Source of the DNA: Pseudobutyrivibrio sp. UBA3626
Lineage (GTDB): Bacteria > Bacillota > Clostridia > Lachnospirales > Lachnospiraceae
Direction: 5' to 3'
Assembly (NCBI GenBank): GCA_002373675.1
Contig: DFLF01000013.1
Coordinates: 148,919 to 212,918 of the forward strand
Length of the DNA: 64,000 nt
Below the pieces are notes generated by a model, which saw only the letters and a list, made by a program, of their open reading frames with translations, was not told the DNA's origin and ran no database searches. Of the stretch, positions 9,872 to 19,491 are shown piece by piece. Made by a program: the position numbers and the translations under genes. Each line of letters begins with the position of its first letter. Within the stretch, counting starts at the first letter, position 1.

Positions 9872-11080
9872 ATGAAAAATGATTTAAGAAAAAAAATTAT
9901 AATTTTGTTAGGCTTTTGTGTAATAAGTTCAATTGTATTCTATGAGGGAATTGTTAACTCTATGAATACTACGACTTACGCTTTTTCGTATCAGTATGGA
10001 TTTAAAGCAAGAGCATTTATGGGTACGATTTTAAGGATATTTAATAAAATATTCCCTTATGATTTTATGTCTTATAGAGGCGTAGTTGTTTTTTCCATAA
10101 TGTTGGATATATTGTTTATAGCAATACTATTTGTATTTTACATAATTATCTTCAAGAATGCAGAAAAAAAGCAGTGGAATAAACTGTATTATCTTATGAT
10201 AATGTTTTCTATATTTGCATTCCCAGAGTTTCTAACAGAAGAAAATCTAGGAAGGACAGATGTATGCCTAGTTATTATATCAATATTAGGTTTGATTCTC
10301 TTGTTAAAAGACAAATGGGAGTTTCTTATTATTCCGCTATCAGCAATAGCAGTGTGTATTCACCAAGGATATGTTTTGATGTATTTTAATGTCTTTTTAG
10401 TAATATTATTCAGTAGAATAATAGAAAGGCAGGGAAAAGAAAAAACGAAAAGTATTATGGTATTTGCTTTAAGCGTAATAGTTGCTGCAATATTGTTTAT
10501 ATTCCTTAATTTTTATAGTCATGATAATGGACATGAGATTTTTGATGAAATATTTTCAACAGCAAGCGGTCTTGCACATGATGGAGCTGTTCACAGAGAA
10601 CTAATGATGCATGAAGTATTAGGAGAAAATCCTTTTACAGATGAATGGAAATATCATGTTTTCAATTTCAAGGAAATGGCTTTATTTATAGTATTCTTTA
10701 TACCATATATTATTATTGCATTTAGCTTTTTTAAAGGATGTATAAAAGATGTAAAAGGCATAGACAAGTTAAAGTATTTTGCTATTGCACTTGGCTCTGC
10801 AACATTGTTACCAGACTTTATAGTAAAAATAGATTACGCAAGATGGATATTCGCAGGATTGTTTTATTACTTCATGATTATAATGTATTTTGTTGCATTA
10901 AAAGATGAAGTGATTATAAAAAATATAAATGTTTCTTGGGAGAAGCTAAAAAGAAATAAGGTTTTGGCAATTGTATTACTTGCGTATCCAATGTTATTTA
11001 TGCCACTTGGAGACTGGAAGATTTCGCCCGTTACAACAGAAATACTGAGGTTATTAGGACAAGGGAAAGAGGTTTTATAA
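9872..11080 (+). CDS. Unrecognised polytopic membrane protein, paralogue 3 of 5
   Basis: A 402-residue member of the five-copy family. It carries AFSYQYGFKARAFMGT, EENLGRTD, IHQGYVLM, FYSH, MMHEVLGENPFTDEW and LPDFIVKIDYARWIF. The last motif has Ala in place of the Gly found in the other four copies. It is most like the first copy (549), with which it shares the AMNTTT/SMNTTT opening loop and the DEW.YH segment. That suggests an ancestral duplication followed by rearrangement. It has a weak ribosome site (GTGTGAAGCA). Confidence 0.75.
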   Translation: MKNDLRKKIIILLGFCVISSIVFYEGIVNSMNTTTYAFSYQYGFKARAFMGTILRIFNKIFPYDFMSYRGVVVFSIMLDILFIAILFVFYIIIFKNAEKKQWNKLYYLMIMFSIFAFPEFLTEENLGRTDVCLVIISILGLILLLKDKWEFLIIPLSAIAVCIHQGYVLMYFNVFLVILFSRIIERQGKEKTKSIMVFALSVIVAAILFIFLNFYSHDNGHEIFDEIFSTASGLAHDGAVHRELMMHEVLGENPFTDEWKYHVFNFKEMALFIVFFIPYIIIAFSFFKGCIKDVKGIDKLKYFAIALGSATLLPDFIVKIDYARWIFAGLFYYFMIIMYFVALKDEVIIKNINVSWEKLKRNKVLAIVLLAYPMLFMPLGDWKISPVTTEILRLLGQGKEVL

Positions 11081-11088
11081 GATAAAAA

Positions 11089-12786
11089 ATGAAAAAGCTT
11101 TTTTTGAAATGTTTTTATAATAATAAAATATTGTTTTTGGGAATGGTTGCTGTAATTGCTATAGTTACAATTTTTCCATATTTCAGGTCGGGAATATATG
11201 GGTTTAGAACAGATTTGATATATCATTTACTTCGAATAGAAGGATTAAAAGAGTCGTTATTGAATTTGGATTATCCAAGTAGGATTTATTATAATATTTT
11301 TAATGGATATGGATATGGAAGTCCAATGTTTTATCCAGATATATTCTTAATAATACCAGCACTGTTTAGAATTGTGGGCTTATCAGTAACTCTTTCTTTT
11401 AAGTTGTTTGCGCTTATTATAACTATTGTAGCATCTATAACTACTTTTTATTCAATGAAAATAATAATTGGAGATTATAAGCTATCAATATGTGCGACAA
11501 TGCTGATTATGTTAAGTCAGTTTTATTTGACGGATCTCATGAATCGCGTTGGTTTGAGTGAGTATCTTGCATATGTTTTTATTCCGCTACTTTTTGCAGG
11601 TGTTTTTGATTTTTTTGCTAAAAGTGGAAAAAAAGTATATTTGATAGGAATTGCATTAGTCGGATTACTGTTATCGCATACTATAATGTTCTTTTTGGGA
11701 GTGTTAATAACAGTAGTATTTATGATAGTAGGATTGGTAGTTGAACTCGTTAAGAAAAAGTATAATGGAGTAAAATGGCTGAACCTGATTATAGTAGGTG
11801 TTGTTTCGATTTTGATTTCCTCCTACTATTGGATGCCTCTTTTAGAACAGGTTTTTAATTCTAATCTACACTATACAGAGCCTTGGGCGCATATTGGTGA
11901 ATATACTCAGCCTTTATACACATTTTTCTTGGTTACAGGACACTTTAATTATATAGCGTATGTTGGAATTGGAATACCAGTATTACTTTTGATTGTTGTA
12001 AGGTTATTTATAAAAAAGACGGAAAACGTATGGAATGATGTTTTTTTGTTGGGAGGAATAGCATTAATCTTATGCACGACAAGAATTATTCCGTGGGGTA
12101 TTTTAGAAAAAACAATATTAAATTCGATTCAGTTTACATATAGATTTTATCCATACGCATTATGTATGTTGTCAATAGGTGTAATCTTGTCATTGAAGCA
12201 GTTATTGACAGATATTGATTCAAGAAAAATATATAATCGTGTATTTGTAGTGGTTTCTGCAATGGCTGTTGTTTTCGGAGTATGGCAGAATTATTCGATA
12301 TTATCTAGGGAAACAAATACGAATCTAGAATATGCAATTGAAGAAGAAAACAATTTGGTGGGAGAAGGAAAAGAGTGGTTGCCACTTAATTCGAAAAATC
12401 CGGAAGAATATAAAAAGGATGATCCTGTAAAATTTGATGATAATAACGTAACAACCAACAAAGAAGGAAATAGAGTGGAGTTTGAAGCAAATCAGAAAGG
12501 TGAGTACGAAGTGCCATTTGTGTACTATAAAGGCTATTATGCATATAAGACTCTTTCTGATTATTCAAATGAAGAATTGACTGTTGAAGAATCAAAAAAT
12601 GGTTTAGTAAAAGTTGTTAATGATAGTAATGACGGAAAGGTAGTTGTATATTATAAAGGAACTATTATACAGAAAGTATCATTAGTTATTTCTATTGTGA
12701 CAATAGTTGTTGTATGTATATTTTTATTTTGGAAGAAGAGAAAGAATAAAAATGGAGAAAAAGATGAAAATATCACAAATAGATAA
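11089..12786 (+). CDS. PTPS-related membrane protein (GT-C-like)
   Basis: A 565-residue polytopic protein. The N-terminal outer loop contains FRTDLIYHLLRIEG, then GYGYGSPMFYPD near residue 78. This is the pattern of bacterial membrane proteins carrying the so-called 6-pyruvoyl-tetrahydropterin-synthase-related domain, regarded as relatives of GT-C transferases. Residues about 420-525 form a charged outer domain (YKGYYAYKTLSDYS and neighbours), followed by one final membrane span and a Lys-rich tail. It probably acts on a lipid-linked glycan outside the membrane; substrate unknown. The 3' end overlaps the next gene by 35 bases when that gene starts at 12752. Its own ribosome site is weak and distant. 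Confidence 0.72.
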   Translation: MKKLFLKCFYNNKILFLGMVAVIAIVTIFPYFRSGIYGFRTDLIYHLLRIEGLKESLLNLDYPSRIYYNIFNGYGYGSPMFYPDIFLIIPALFRIVGLSVTLSFKLFALIITIVASITTFYSMKIIIGDYKLSICATMLIMLSQFYLTDLMNRVGLSEYLAYVFIPLLFAGVFDFFAKSGKKVYLIGIALVGLLLSHTIMFFLGVLITVVFMIVGLVVELVKKKYNGVKWLNLIIVGVVSILISSYYWMPLLEQVFNSNLHYTEPWAHIGEYTQPLYTFFLVTGHFNYIAYVGIGIPVLLLIVVRLFIKKTENVWNDVFLLGGIALILCTTRIIPWGILEKTILNSIQFTYRFYPYALCMLSIGVILSLKQLLTDIDSRKIYNRVFVVVSAMAVVFGVWQNYSILSRETNTNLEYAIEEENNLVGEGKEWLPLNSKNPEEYKKDDPVKFDDNNVTTNKEGNRVEFEANQKGEYEVPFVYYKGYYAYKTLSDYSNEELTVEESKNGLVKVVNDSNDGKVVVYYKGTIIQKVSLVISIVTIVVVCIFLFWKKRKNKNGEKDENITNR

Positions 12787-14578
12787 GAAAAGGTGGATAC
12801 AGTTAATAGAAATAATATCTTTTATTGCTGTTTTAATATGTATTGCCTGCAGTGTATATGTAAATATTACTGGAAGAACATTGTGGTTAGATGAGGCAAT
12901 GTTAGCGGTTTCTATTAATACAAGATCTGTTCTAGAAATATTACAACCACCTTTAGCATGGAATCAAAGTGCACCTGTCGGATACGTCTTATGTGTGAAG
13001 TTAATAACATTATTGTTTGGAAATAGTGAGTTTGTCCTAAGACTATTTTCTGTTCTTTCTTATATAGGTGTAATAGCATGTTTTTATTATCTAATAAAAA
13101 ATGTTGCAAAAGCAAAGTTACCTTTATTATCAACAGCTGCTTTTGCTAACATTGCATATTTGATAGAATATTCGGATATGCTCAAACCATACATATGTGA
13201 TGGTTTATTTGTAATGCTTGTTATTGTTGTGTTTCATTTATATGTTGAAGGGCATATTAAGCTTTGGTTGGCGTGTTTGATGCTTGCTGTTATGATTTGG
13301 TTTTCCAATCCAGTCGCTTTTTTCGCCGGTGGAGCAGCTTTATATTTAGTTTTGGAATCTCTAATCCAGAAAAAGTTTAAAGAATGCTATAAAGGCATAG
13401 CAATAGGCTTAAGTAGCGTAATTAGTTTTGGCATAATGTATTTAGTATGGTTAAAGCCTACAATTAATAATACAAATTTAAGCGATTTTTGGTTAGATTA
13501 TAAATTTCCAATTATTACAAGTATTGGTAAACTCAAAGAGGCAATGCATTTGACAAAATTTGCGCTGCAAGGATTGGGAGATTTATGGCTAACATACCTT
13601 GTTTTAGCAACGATTATTGTAATAGCAAACTTATTTATTATTAAATCAAAAGAAGTATACGTTATTACATTAGGAGTAATAATCACATTGATGGCCTCTG
13701 TTGCAGGTTTTTTTCCTATGTCAGATCGTCTGTTTGTATTTATGGATTGCATACTTGCTTTTTTGGCAGCGTATATGATTTTTTGGTTAGTAGAAAGAGT
13801 TGTTGTAGATAAATACAAAATATTTGTTTTGGTAGTTGTTTTTGCTATATTGTTGTATTTTGGTGGTGGAATTCAAAAATACCATTCTGGAAAAGCGTAT
13901 AGAGAAGGAGAAGAAGCTAATGAGGCAATAGAGTATTTAGAAAAAAATATTAAGGCAGATGATAATTTATATGTATACTATGCGGCAATTCCAGTATTTG
14001 AATATAAAGAAGGGTATGATAATCCGTCAATAGGGGATTGTAAAAATGTATATCTTGGAACAGCAATGCTTTATGATAAGCAAGCGCTAGATGATGTGAG
14101 ATATGTGTCAAATTCTAATGGTATATATGTATTATATACGCATGTTGTTGATTATGAGTCTAGAGAAGATATGACAACGGTATTAAATGCATCTGGAAGT
14201 TATGAAAAAATTGTTGATGAGTATTTGTATTATTACAGTTGTGACATGAGTAAGAGCAAAGGTGATTTTGCTATAGATTTAATATCATCAGAAACAAATG
14301 CGCAGGATGAAGGTGTTATAAAGGTAAGAATTACTAATAATGGTGTGACACATCTTAATAATGGGGAAGAAGTGATTCTACTGCATCCAGAGGATTATGA
14401 TGAGAATTATAAAGGAAAAGAAGCTATAGAATTGGGAGATATTCTACCAGGAGAATCAAAAGAATATGAGATTAAAATTAATTGGAATGGAAAAGACTCA
14501 AGAAAGCTTCAGATATATAATTTAGGAAAGTATTCATTTGAAAAAATTGGTGTTAATTCTATTGAAGTAGGAAGATAA
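12752..14578 (+). CDS. GT39/PMT-like membrane glycosyltransferase
   Basis: A 608-residue protein whose first outer loop has LWLDEAM (D47, E48). The Asp-Glu pair is the catalytic signature of GT39/ArnT-like GT-C enzymes that use polyprenyl-phosphate sugars. It is followed by NQSAPVGYVLCVKL and then many membrane spans. A soluble tail of roughly 200 residues ends in a beta-rich CARDB-like segment (ITNNGVTHLNNGEEV near residue 525). The frame is open to 12707, but the start at 12752 is preferred because GGAAGAAGAG lies before it. A second ATG at 12764 is also possible. It overlaps the upstream gene and is followed two bases later by an MBOAT gene. Confidence 0.78.
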   Translation: MEKKMKISQIDKKRWIQLIEIISFIAVLICIACSVYVNITGRTLWLDEAMLAVSINTRSVLEILQPPLAWNQSAPVGYVLCVKLITLLFGNSEFVLRLFSVLSYIGVIACFYYLIKNVAKAKLPLLSTAAFANIAYLIEYSDMLKPYICDGLFVMLVIVVFHLYVEGHIKLWLACLMLAVMIWFSNPVAFFAGGAALYLVLESLIQKKFKECYKGIAIGLSSVISFGIMYLVWLKPTINNTNLSDFWLDYKFPIITSIGKLKEAMHLTKFALQGLGDLWLTYLVLATIIVIANLFIIKSKEVYVITLGVIITLMASVAGFFPMSDRLFVFMDCILAFLAAYMIFWLVERVVVDKYKIFVLVVVFAILLYFGGGIQKYHSGKAYREGEEANEAIEYLEKNIKADDNLYVYYAAIPVFEYKEGYDNPSIGDCKNVYLGTAMLYDKQALDDVRYVSNSNGIYVLYTHVVDYESREDMTTVLNASGSYEKIVDEYLYYYSCDMSKSKGDFAIDLISSETNAQDEGVIKVRITNNGVTHLNNGEEVILLHPEDYDENYKGKEAIELGDILPGESKEYEIKINWNGKDSRKLQIYNLGKYSFEKIGVNSIEVGR

Positions 14579-14581
14579 AAA

Positions 14582-16045
14582 ATGTTATTTAATTCGGTAC
14601 CTTTTTTAATATTTTTTCCCATAGTTGTTGTAATATACTTTATCTTGCCTGATAAGATAAAGAATATTTATTTGTTAATTGCAAGCTATTTTTTCTATAT
14701 GTGTTGGAATGCAAAGTATGGGTTACTTATCGCTTTTTCCACGATAGTAACCTACGCTGTGGGATTATTAATAGAAAAAGCAGAAAAGAAAAGAAAAAAA
14801 CAGTTAGTGCTAATATTGGGAATTATTGTTAATATTAGTATCTTGTTCTTTTTTAAGTATTTTGAGTGGTTTATTGATAATATTAATCAAATAACCGGAG
14901 GAAATTTTCAACTTCCCTTTAGTATAGTGCTACCTGTTGGAATATCGTTTTATACTTTTCAAGCATTGGGATACGTAATAGATGTTTATAGAGGAAATGT
15001 AAAAGCTGAAAAGAATATTGTTACGTATGCCTTGTTTGTTTCTTTCTTTCCACAATTAGTGGCGGGACCAATAGAAAGATCTGGACATTTATTGGAGCAG
15101 TTAAAGAAGAATAAGAAGTTTAATCCTGAAAATGTCGTTATTGGTTTAAGAATAATGCTTTTGGGCTATATAGAAAAAGTTGTTATAGCGGATAATATAT
15201 CAATAGTTGTTGACACAGTATATGATAATTTAAGTAACTATAGCGGAAGTGTAATACTTGTAACGTCTGTGTTATTTGCCATTCAGATTTATTGTGATTT
15301 TGGTGGATATAGTCATATTGCAATAGGTGCAGCAAGGGTGCTAAATGTAAAACTAATGGATAATTTTAGACAGCCTTACTTTTCGGTTAGAATTAAGGAT
15401 TTTTGGAATAGATGGCATATTAGTTTAAGCTCCTGGCTCAGAGATTATGTATATATTTCTTTAGGCGGAAATAGATGCTCAAAATTAAGAAAGCACTTTA
15501 ATATAATGGTCACGTTTCTTGTAAGTGGATTATGGCATGGAGCAAGTTGGCATTATGTTTTGTGGGGCGGAATTAACGGCTTATATCAAATTATTGGTGA
15601 TTACACAAGAGTGGGAATTAATCGCATAGAAAAAATCATGAAAATAAGCAAAGAAAACATAGTATGGAGATTAGCGCAGATTTGTGTGACATTTGTACTA
15701 GTAATCTTTGCTTGGATTATGTTCAGATCAAATAGTTTAACTGATGCTGCATATGCGTATAGCAAAATATTCACAGATTTTAATATTATGAGTGTTTTTG
15801 ATTTGTCAGGTTGGAAGCCAAAGGATTATTCTAAAGCACAAGGGATTCTTGCCATTGTAGGTGTGGTTATTTTGCTTGTTGTAGATGTATTAAAAGAAAA
15901 AGGGAAAAAATTGCAAATCCTTATTGAGAATATGAGGATAGTTCCAAGATGGATAATATATTATGCAGGAGTATTGTTGATAATTGTAGCGGAATTTCAA
16001 GTGTATGGAAAGAGCGCTGCAGCATTTATATATTTTCAGTTTTAG
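14582..16045 (+). CDS. MBOAT O-acyltransferase (AlgI/DltB-like), copy 1
   Basis: A 487-residue polytopic protein. It opens with MLFNSVPFLIFFPIVVVIYF, the typical AlgI/PatA start, and has LPVGISFYTFQ near 120, FPQLVAGPIER near 160, FWNRWHISLS near 275, and the catalytic-His region SGLWHGASWHY (H319). AlgI/DltB proteins pass an acyl group from a cytoplasmic donor across the membrane to a partner SGNH protein, which esterifies an outside glycan. Two SGNH-like genes (18505, 19491) and a second MBOAT (20484) lie just downstream, with two copies of the unrecognised family between. This is the most confident membrane acyltransferase of the window. Confidence 0.93.
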   Translation: MLFNSVPFLIFFPIVVVIYFILPDKIKNIYLLIASYFFYMCWNAKYGLLIAFSTIVTYAVGLLIEKAEKKRKKQLVLILGIIVNISILFFFKYFEWFIDNINQITGGNFQLPFSIVLPVGISFYTFQALGYVIDVYRGNVKAEKNIVTYALFVSFFPQLVAGPIERSGHLLEQLKKNKKFNPENVVIGLRIMLLGYIEKVVIADNISIVVDTVYDNLSNYSGSVILVTSVLFAIQIYCDFGGYSHIAIGAARVLNVKLMDNFRQPYFSVRIKDFWNRWHISLSSWLRDYVYISLGGNRCSKLRKHFNIMVTFLVSGLWHGASWHYVLWGGINGLYQIIGDYTRVGINRIEKIMKISKENIVWRLAQICVTFVLVIFAWIMFRSNSLTDAAYAYSKIFTDFNIMSVFDLSGWKPKDYSKAQGILAIVGVVILLVVDVLKEKGKKLQILIENMRIVPRWIIYYAGVLLIIVAEFQVYGKSAAAFIYFQF

Positions 16046-16057
16046 AAGGAGATAGTT

Positions 16058-17257
16058 TTGCAAGATAAAAAAGAAATAAAATATGGCGCTATAATGCTTG
16101 TTGTCTTTTATTTCATATGCTTTTTGAGATATTATGATGGAGGTATTAATCTACAAGCAACTACGGTATTTGCCTTTTCATATAAATATGGATTTGTGTC
16201 ACGAGGTTTTATGGGAACGGTCTTGCTAGTTCTTAATAAAATACTACCTTTTGAGCTACTTAATTATGATGGAATACTTGCGCTATCGATGATCGCGACA
16301 ATAATTTTAGGAGTATTATTGTTTGTATTTTTTTATGCAGTAATAAGAAAAAGTCAAAATAATAATATAAAATATCAACAGTATTTGATGATTTTTTGTA
16401 GCGTTTTTTCTTTTACATTCTTTTGGACGGAACAAAACTTTGGTAGATTGGATACATATTTAGCAATTGTAATGCTTTTATCAATGATTTTACTAGTCAT
16501 TGAAAAATGTGAGTGGCTGATAATACTGCTAAGTATAATTGGTGTGTTAATTCATCAAGGATATGTATTTATGAATGTGGGTATTGTACTAGCATTTTTG
16601 TTGTATAAAGCGGTGTTCAAAGAGAAAAAAAGGTATTATCTGTTATTATTTTTTTGCACATTAATATCTGTCTCTATTTTGTTTTTGTATTTTGAATTTT
16701 TTAGTCATATTAATGGAAACGTTTATTATGATGAAATAGTCTCTTTTGCAAAAAGTCTGTCCTATAATGGAAATAGTTATTATGAAGCATTAGTAAATCA
16801 CGAGTTGTTAGGTCAAGGAGTATTTGAAGAAGAATGGCCATATCATATTGTTAACTACATCGAAAGTGTTCAATTTGTGATACTTTGGATACCATATATT
16901 ATTTTGGGATTTAAATTCATAAAAAAATGTTATAACCATATAGGTGAAAAAAAAGACAGATTAGTATATCTAATTGTATTTTTAGGAGCATTTACAGTTA
17001 TTCCCGAAATGATATTAAAGGTTGATTATGGAAGGTACATATACGAAATTGTTTTTTATTATATAGCAATGATAATGATGTTAATAGTTGTGAATGATAG
17101 AGTGGTAATAACTTCTATTAGTGATATTAAGAAGGAAGTGGGTGGAAAGGCGTTAGGTATTCTTGTTGCATACTCTATGATTTTTATGCCGTTTTTGGAT
17201 GTTTTGATTTCTAGAGCTAGTAGAAACATGTTATTTTGGATGGGATTGTCACAGTAG
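16058..17257 (+). CDS. Unrecognised polytopic membrane protein, paralogue 4 of 5
   Basis: A 399-residue member of the five-copy family. It starts at a TTG placed 7 bases after AGAAGGA; no ATG lies close by. Landmarks are AFSYKYGFVSRGFMGT, EQNFGRLD, IHQGYVFM, FFSH, VNHELLGQ, EEWPYH and IPEMILKVDYGRYIY. The last motif departs from the others at LPDM and at GRWMF, so this copy is the most divergent at the C-terminal site. It lies directly after an MBOAT gene and before the fifth copy, which hints that the family takes part in the same glycan-decorating step. Confidence 0.75.
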   Translation: MQDKKEIKYGAIMLVVFYFICFLRYYDGGINLQATTVFAFSYKYGFVSRGFMGTVLLVLNKILPFELLNYDGILALSMIATIILGVLLFVFFYAVIRKSQNNNIKYQQYLMIFCSVFSFTFFWTEQNFGRLDTYLAIVMLLSMILLVIEKCEWLIILLSIIGVLIHQGYVFMNVGIVLAFLLYKAVFKEKKRYYLLLFFCTLISVSILFLYFEFFSHINGNVYYDEIVSFAKSLSYNGNSYYEALVNHELLGQGVFEEEWPYHIVNYIESVQFVILWIPYIILGFKFIKKCYNHIGEKKDRLVYLIVFLGAFTVIPEMILKVDYGRYIYEIVFYYIAMIMMLIVVNDRVVITSISDIKKEVGGKALGILVAYSMIFMPFLDVLISRASRNMLFWMGLSQ

Positions 17258-17265
17258 GAGAATGT

Positions 17266-18492
17266 ATGAAAGCAGCGAATAAAGATAACAATATAAATTT
17301 TTTCTTGTTTTTAGTGCTTACAGTATTAGCATTATTTTTTACTTATTTTGATGCGATAGTAAATAAAATAGATTCAACTATGTTCGCCTTTTCTTATAAG
17401 TATGGGTTTATTTCAAGGGGCTTCGTTGGAACAGTTTTTCGAGGAATAAATAATCTTTTGCCCTTTGATATTATGAATTATAAAGGTGTGTTCGTCTTTT
17501 GCTTAATATCAACGTTTATATATATAGTTTTGATCTTTTTGTTCTACATATTAGTATTAAAAAAGAGTGATATAAAAGTAAAAAAATCATTAAAGTATAT
17601 GATGTTTTTCTTTTTGTTGTTTGCCATACCTATTTTTGCTGGAGAAGAAAACTTTGGTCGCTTAGATATCTATATGATTATGTGTTCAATCACTGCCGTT
17701 ATGCTAATATTATGTGAAAAGATTGAATGGATTATTATACCTATTCTTGCCATAGCAGTTATGGTTCATCAAGGGTATGTTTTTATGTTTGCAAACGTTG
17801 TTTTAGTTTTGCTTATGTATAAAGCTTTAATGGGAGAAAAGAAAGATACGAAAAAACACCTCTTTTTATTTGTGTTAACTTTTATTATTATAAGTGGTCT
17901 TTTCCTATATATGGAATTGTTTTCACACTCCACAGGAAAGGACGTATATGAGGAGGTCGTAAATCTTGCGCAATCTATGAGTCGTGATGGTTATTCGATT
18001 CATGAAGATGTTATAGATAAAGAAATATTGGGTATAGATATTTCGGCGAATGAAACGGCGTTTCATATAAAAAACATCTTTGAATTCGGAGTATTTGTTG
18101 TAATGATGTTGCCGTATATTATTATTGTGGCAAAATTTTTTAGTAGATTAATAAAGAATGCAAATGATAAAAAACAACGATGGGTTTACATTATAGTACT
18201 TATTGGTTCTGGAACAATTCTTCCAGATATGCTTTTTAAAATTGACTATGGAAGATGGATGTTTTCAGTTATTTTTTATTATGCTATTACGATTATGTCA
18301 TTGCTGGCATTAAGAGATAAGAACGTTGAAGAACAATTGGTAACGGGAATGAGCAATATAAAGAAAAAAGGACCGATATCATTACTACTTTTAATATATC
18401 CTATAATTTTTCAGCCTTTTTTGGCTATATATATAAGTGATATAACATCTAGAATAGCTGATGTGATTATGAAAACATGTCATGTTTGGTAA
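17266..18492 (+). CDS. Unrecognised polytopic membrane protein, paralogue 5 of 5
   Basis: A 408-residue member of the five-copy family. The frame is open to a TTG at 17236 inside the previous gene. The ATG at 17266 has a well-placed AGGAG and gives an N-terminus aligned with the other copies, so it is chosen. Landmarks are AFSYKYGFISRGFVGT, EENFGRLD, VHQGYVFM, ELFSH, VIDKEILGID and LPDMLFKIDYGRWMF. It is closest to the copy at 8632. It is followed directly by two SGNH-like genes. No function is assigned. Confidence 0.75.
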   Translation: MKAANKDNNINFFLFLVLTVLALFFTYFDAIVNKIDSTMFAFSYKYGFISRGFVGTVFRGINNLLPFDIMNYKGVFVFCLISTFIYIVLIFLFYILVLKKSDIKVKKSLKYMMFFFLLFAIPIFAGEENFGRLDIYMIMCSITAVMLILCEKIEWIIIPILAIAVMVHQGYVFMFANVVLVLLMYKALMGEKKDTKKHLFLFVLTFIIISGLFLYMELFSHSTGKDVYEEVVNLAQSMSRDGYSIHEDVIDKEILGIDISANETAFHIKNIFEFGVFVVMMLPYIIIVAKFFSRLIKNANDKKQRWVYIIVLIGSGTILPDMLFKIDYGRWMFSVIFYYAITIMSLLALRDKNVEEQLVTGMSNIKKKGPISLLLLIYPIIFQPFLAIYISDITSRIADVIMKTCHVW

Positions 18493-18504
18493 ATGGGAGA
18501 ATAT

Positions 18505-19491
18505 ATGAAAAAGTTGTTATTAAGGATAGGATTATTCCTTGTAATTCTTGTAATAATAATCGTTGGAATTTTAACCCTGTGTGTTATGTTTCCGTCTGTA
18601 GATAACTTAATCGGTACAGTTACATGCAGTGAGGGTTTTGATGGTTACGAAGAAAAAACAAAAACAGAGGCAATAGAAAAAACGCAAAATAAAAACGATG
18701 GATATACAAAACTATTTGTTGACGATAGTGTGTGTGCGTCAATGTTTGGTAGACTTCAAGACAAAAATAGTGTTTATCTATTTGCTGGAACAAATAGAGC
18801 ATTTCTTGTTGCAGGTCAGTATGTGCAAATAAGAGAATTCTTAAAAACACATGATAATGTATCGGAAGTATATATGTTTTTAAGCAAAGGAACATGGGAA
18901 TCTACAATAGATGTTCAATATGGATATCAATGTTTTGCGGTTCCGATTATATCAACAAATACATTCGATGATTTGGAGAATAACACAAAGCAAGAAATGA
19001 AGGACACATATAGTGGAACACTAATCCAACCATGGTTTGTGTATATATACAATAAATCTTGTGTAATAAGAAAGCTCACACTGAATCTTCTTAATACATA
19101 TCATGAAAAAGTTTTAAAAGAAGATATGTCTGTAAATTATGTACATGAGGAAAATAAGGTTTCAGATGTTAATCAACAGTATTTAGATTTAATAATAAAT
19201 ATGTGTGAAAATAATAATATTGCGTTACATATTTTACATGATCCTATTGCAGATACACCGGATAATAGAGATGACTATGATAATGAAATAAAAATGATTA
19301 ATGAAATCTCAAATGATAAAAATAAAAAATATCTTGATGAGTATTTGAATAGTGTTTTATTCTATCCAGAAGATCTTTTTATTGATGGAGTACACTTTAA
19401 GGGTGATGATGCATTAAATAATCAGATTATTCATGACATACAAGGCAAAACAAATTTGTTATATGACGTGGTGGTAACGGAGAACAATTAA
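18505..19491 (+). CDS. Membrane-anchored SGNH-like protein (DltD/AlgX-like partner), copy 1
   Basis: A 328-residue protein with one N-terminal membrane span and the rest outside the cell. A DDSV motif places Ser75 where the SGNH nucleophile sits, and a late DGVH (D294, H297) matches the DxxH of block V. Between them lie FAGTNRAF and AGQYVQIREF, shared with the next gene. SGNH partners of MBOAT proteins carry out the final esterification of a glycan. The Gly of the usual GDS is replaced by Asp in this copy, so activity may be altered. The ATG at 18505 follows GGGAG by 6 bases and is preferred over the one at 18493. The next gene starts on its stop codon. Confidence 0.72.
   Translation: MKKLLLRIGLFLVILVIIIVGILTLCVMFPSVDNLIGTVTCSEGFDGYEEKTKTEAIEKTQNKNDGYTKLFVDDSVCASMFGRLQDKNSVYLFAGTNRAFLVAGQYVQIREFLKTHDNVSEVYMFLSKGTWESTIDVQYGYQCFAVPIISTNTFDDLENNTKQEMKDTYSGTLIQPWFVYIYNKSCVIRKLTLNLLNTYHEKVLKEDMSVNYVHEENKVSDVNQQYLDLIINMCENNNIALHILHDPIADTPDNRDDYDNEIKMINEISNDKNKKYLDEYLNSVLFYPEDLFIDGVHFKGDDALNNQIIHDIQGKTNLLYDVVVTENN

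Noticed and set aside
12386..13818. Minus-strand open frames opposite the GT-C genes
   Set aside because: No homology features or ribosome sites; they lie opposite strong coding regions.
549..18492. The repeated membrane genes as a mobile element or phase-variation array
   Set aside because: No transposase, recombinase or terminal repeats are seen. The copies differ widely in sequence and are complete genes.
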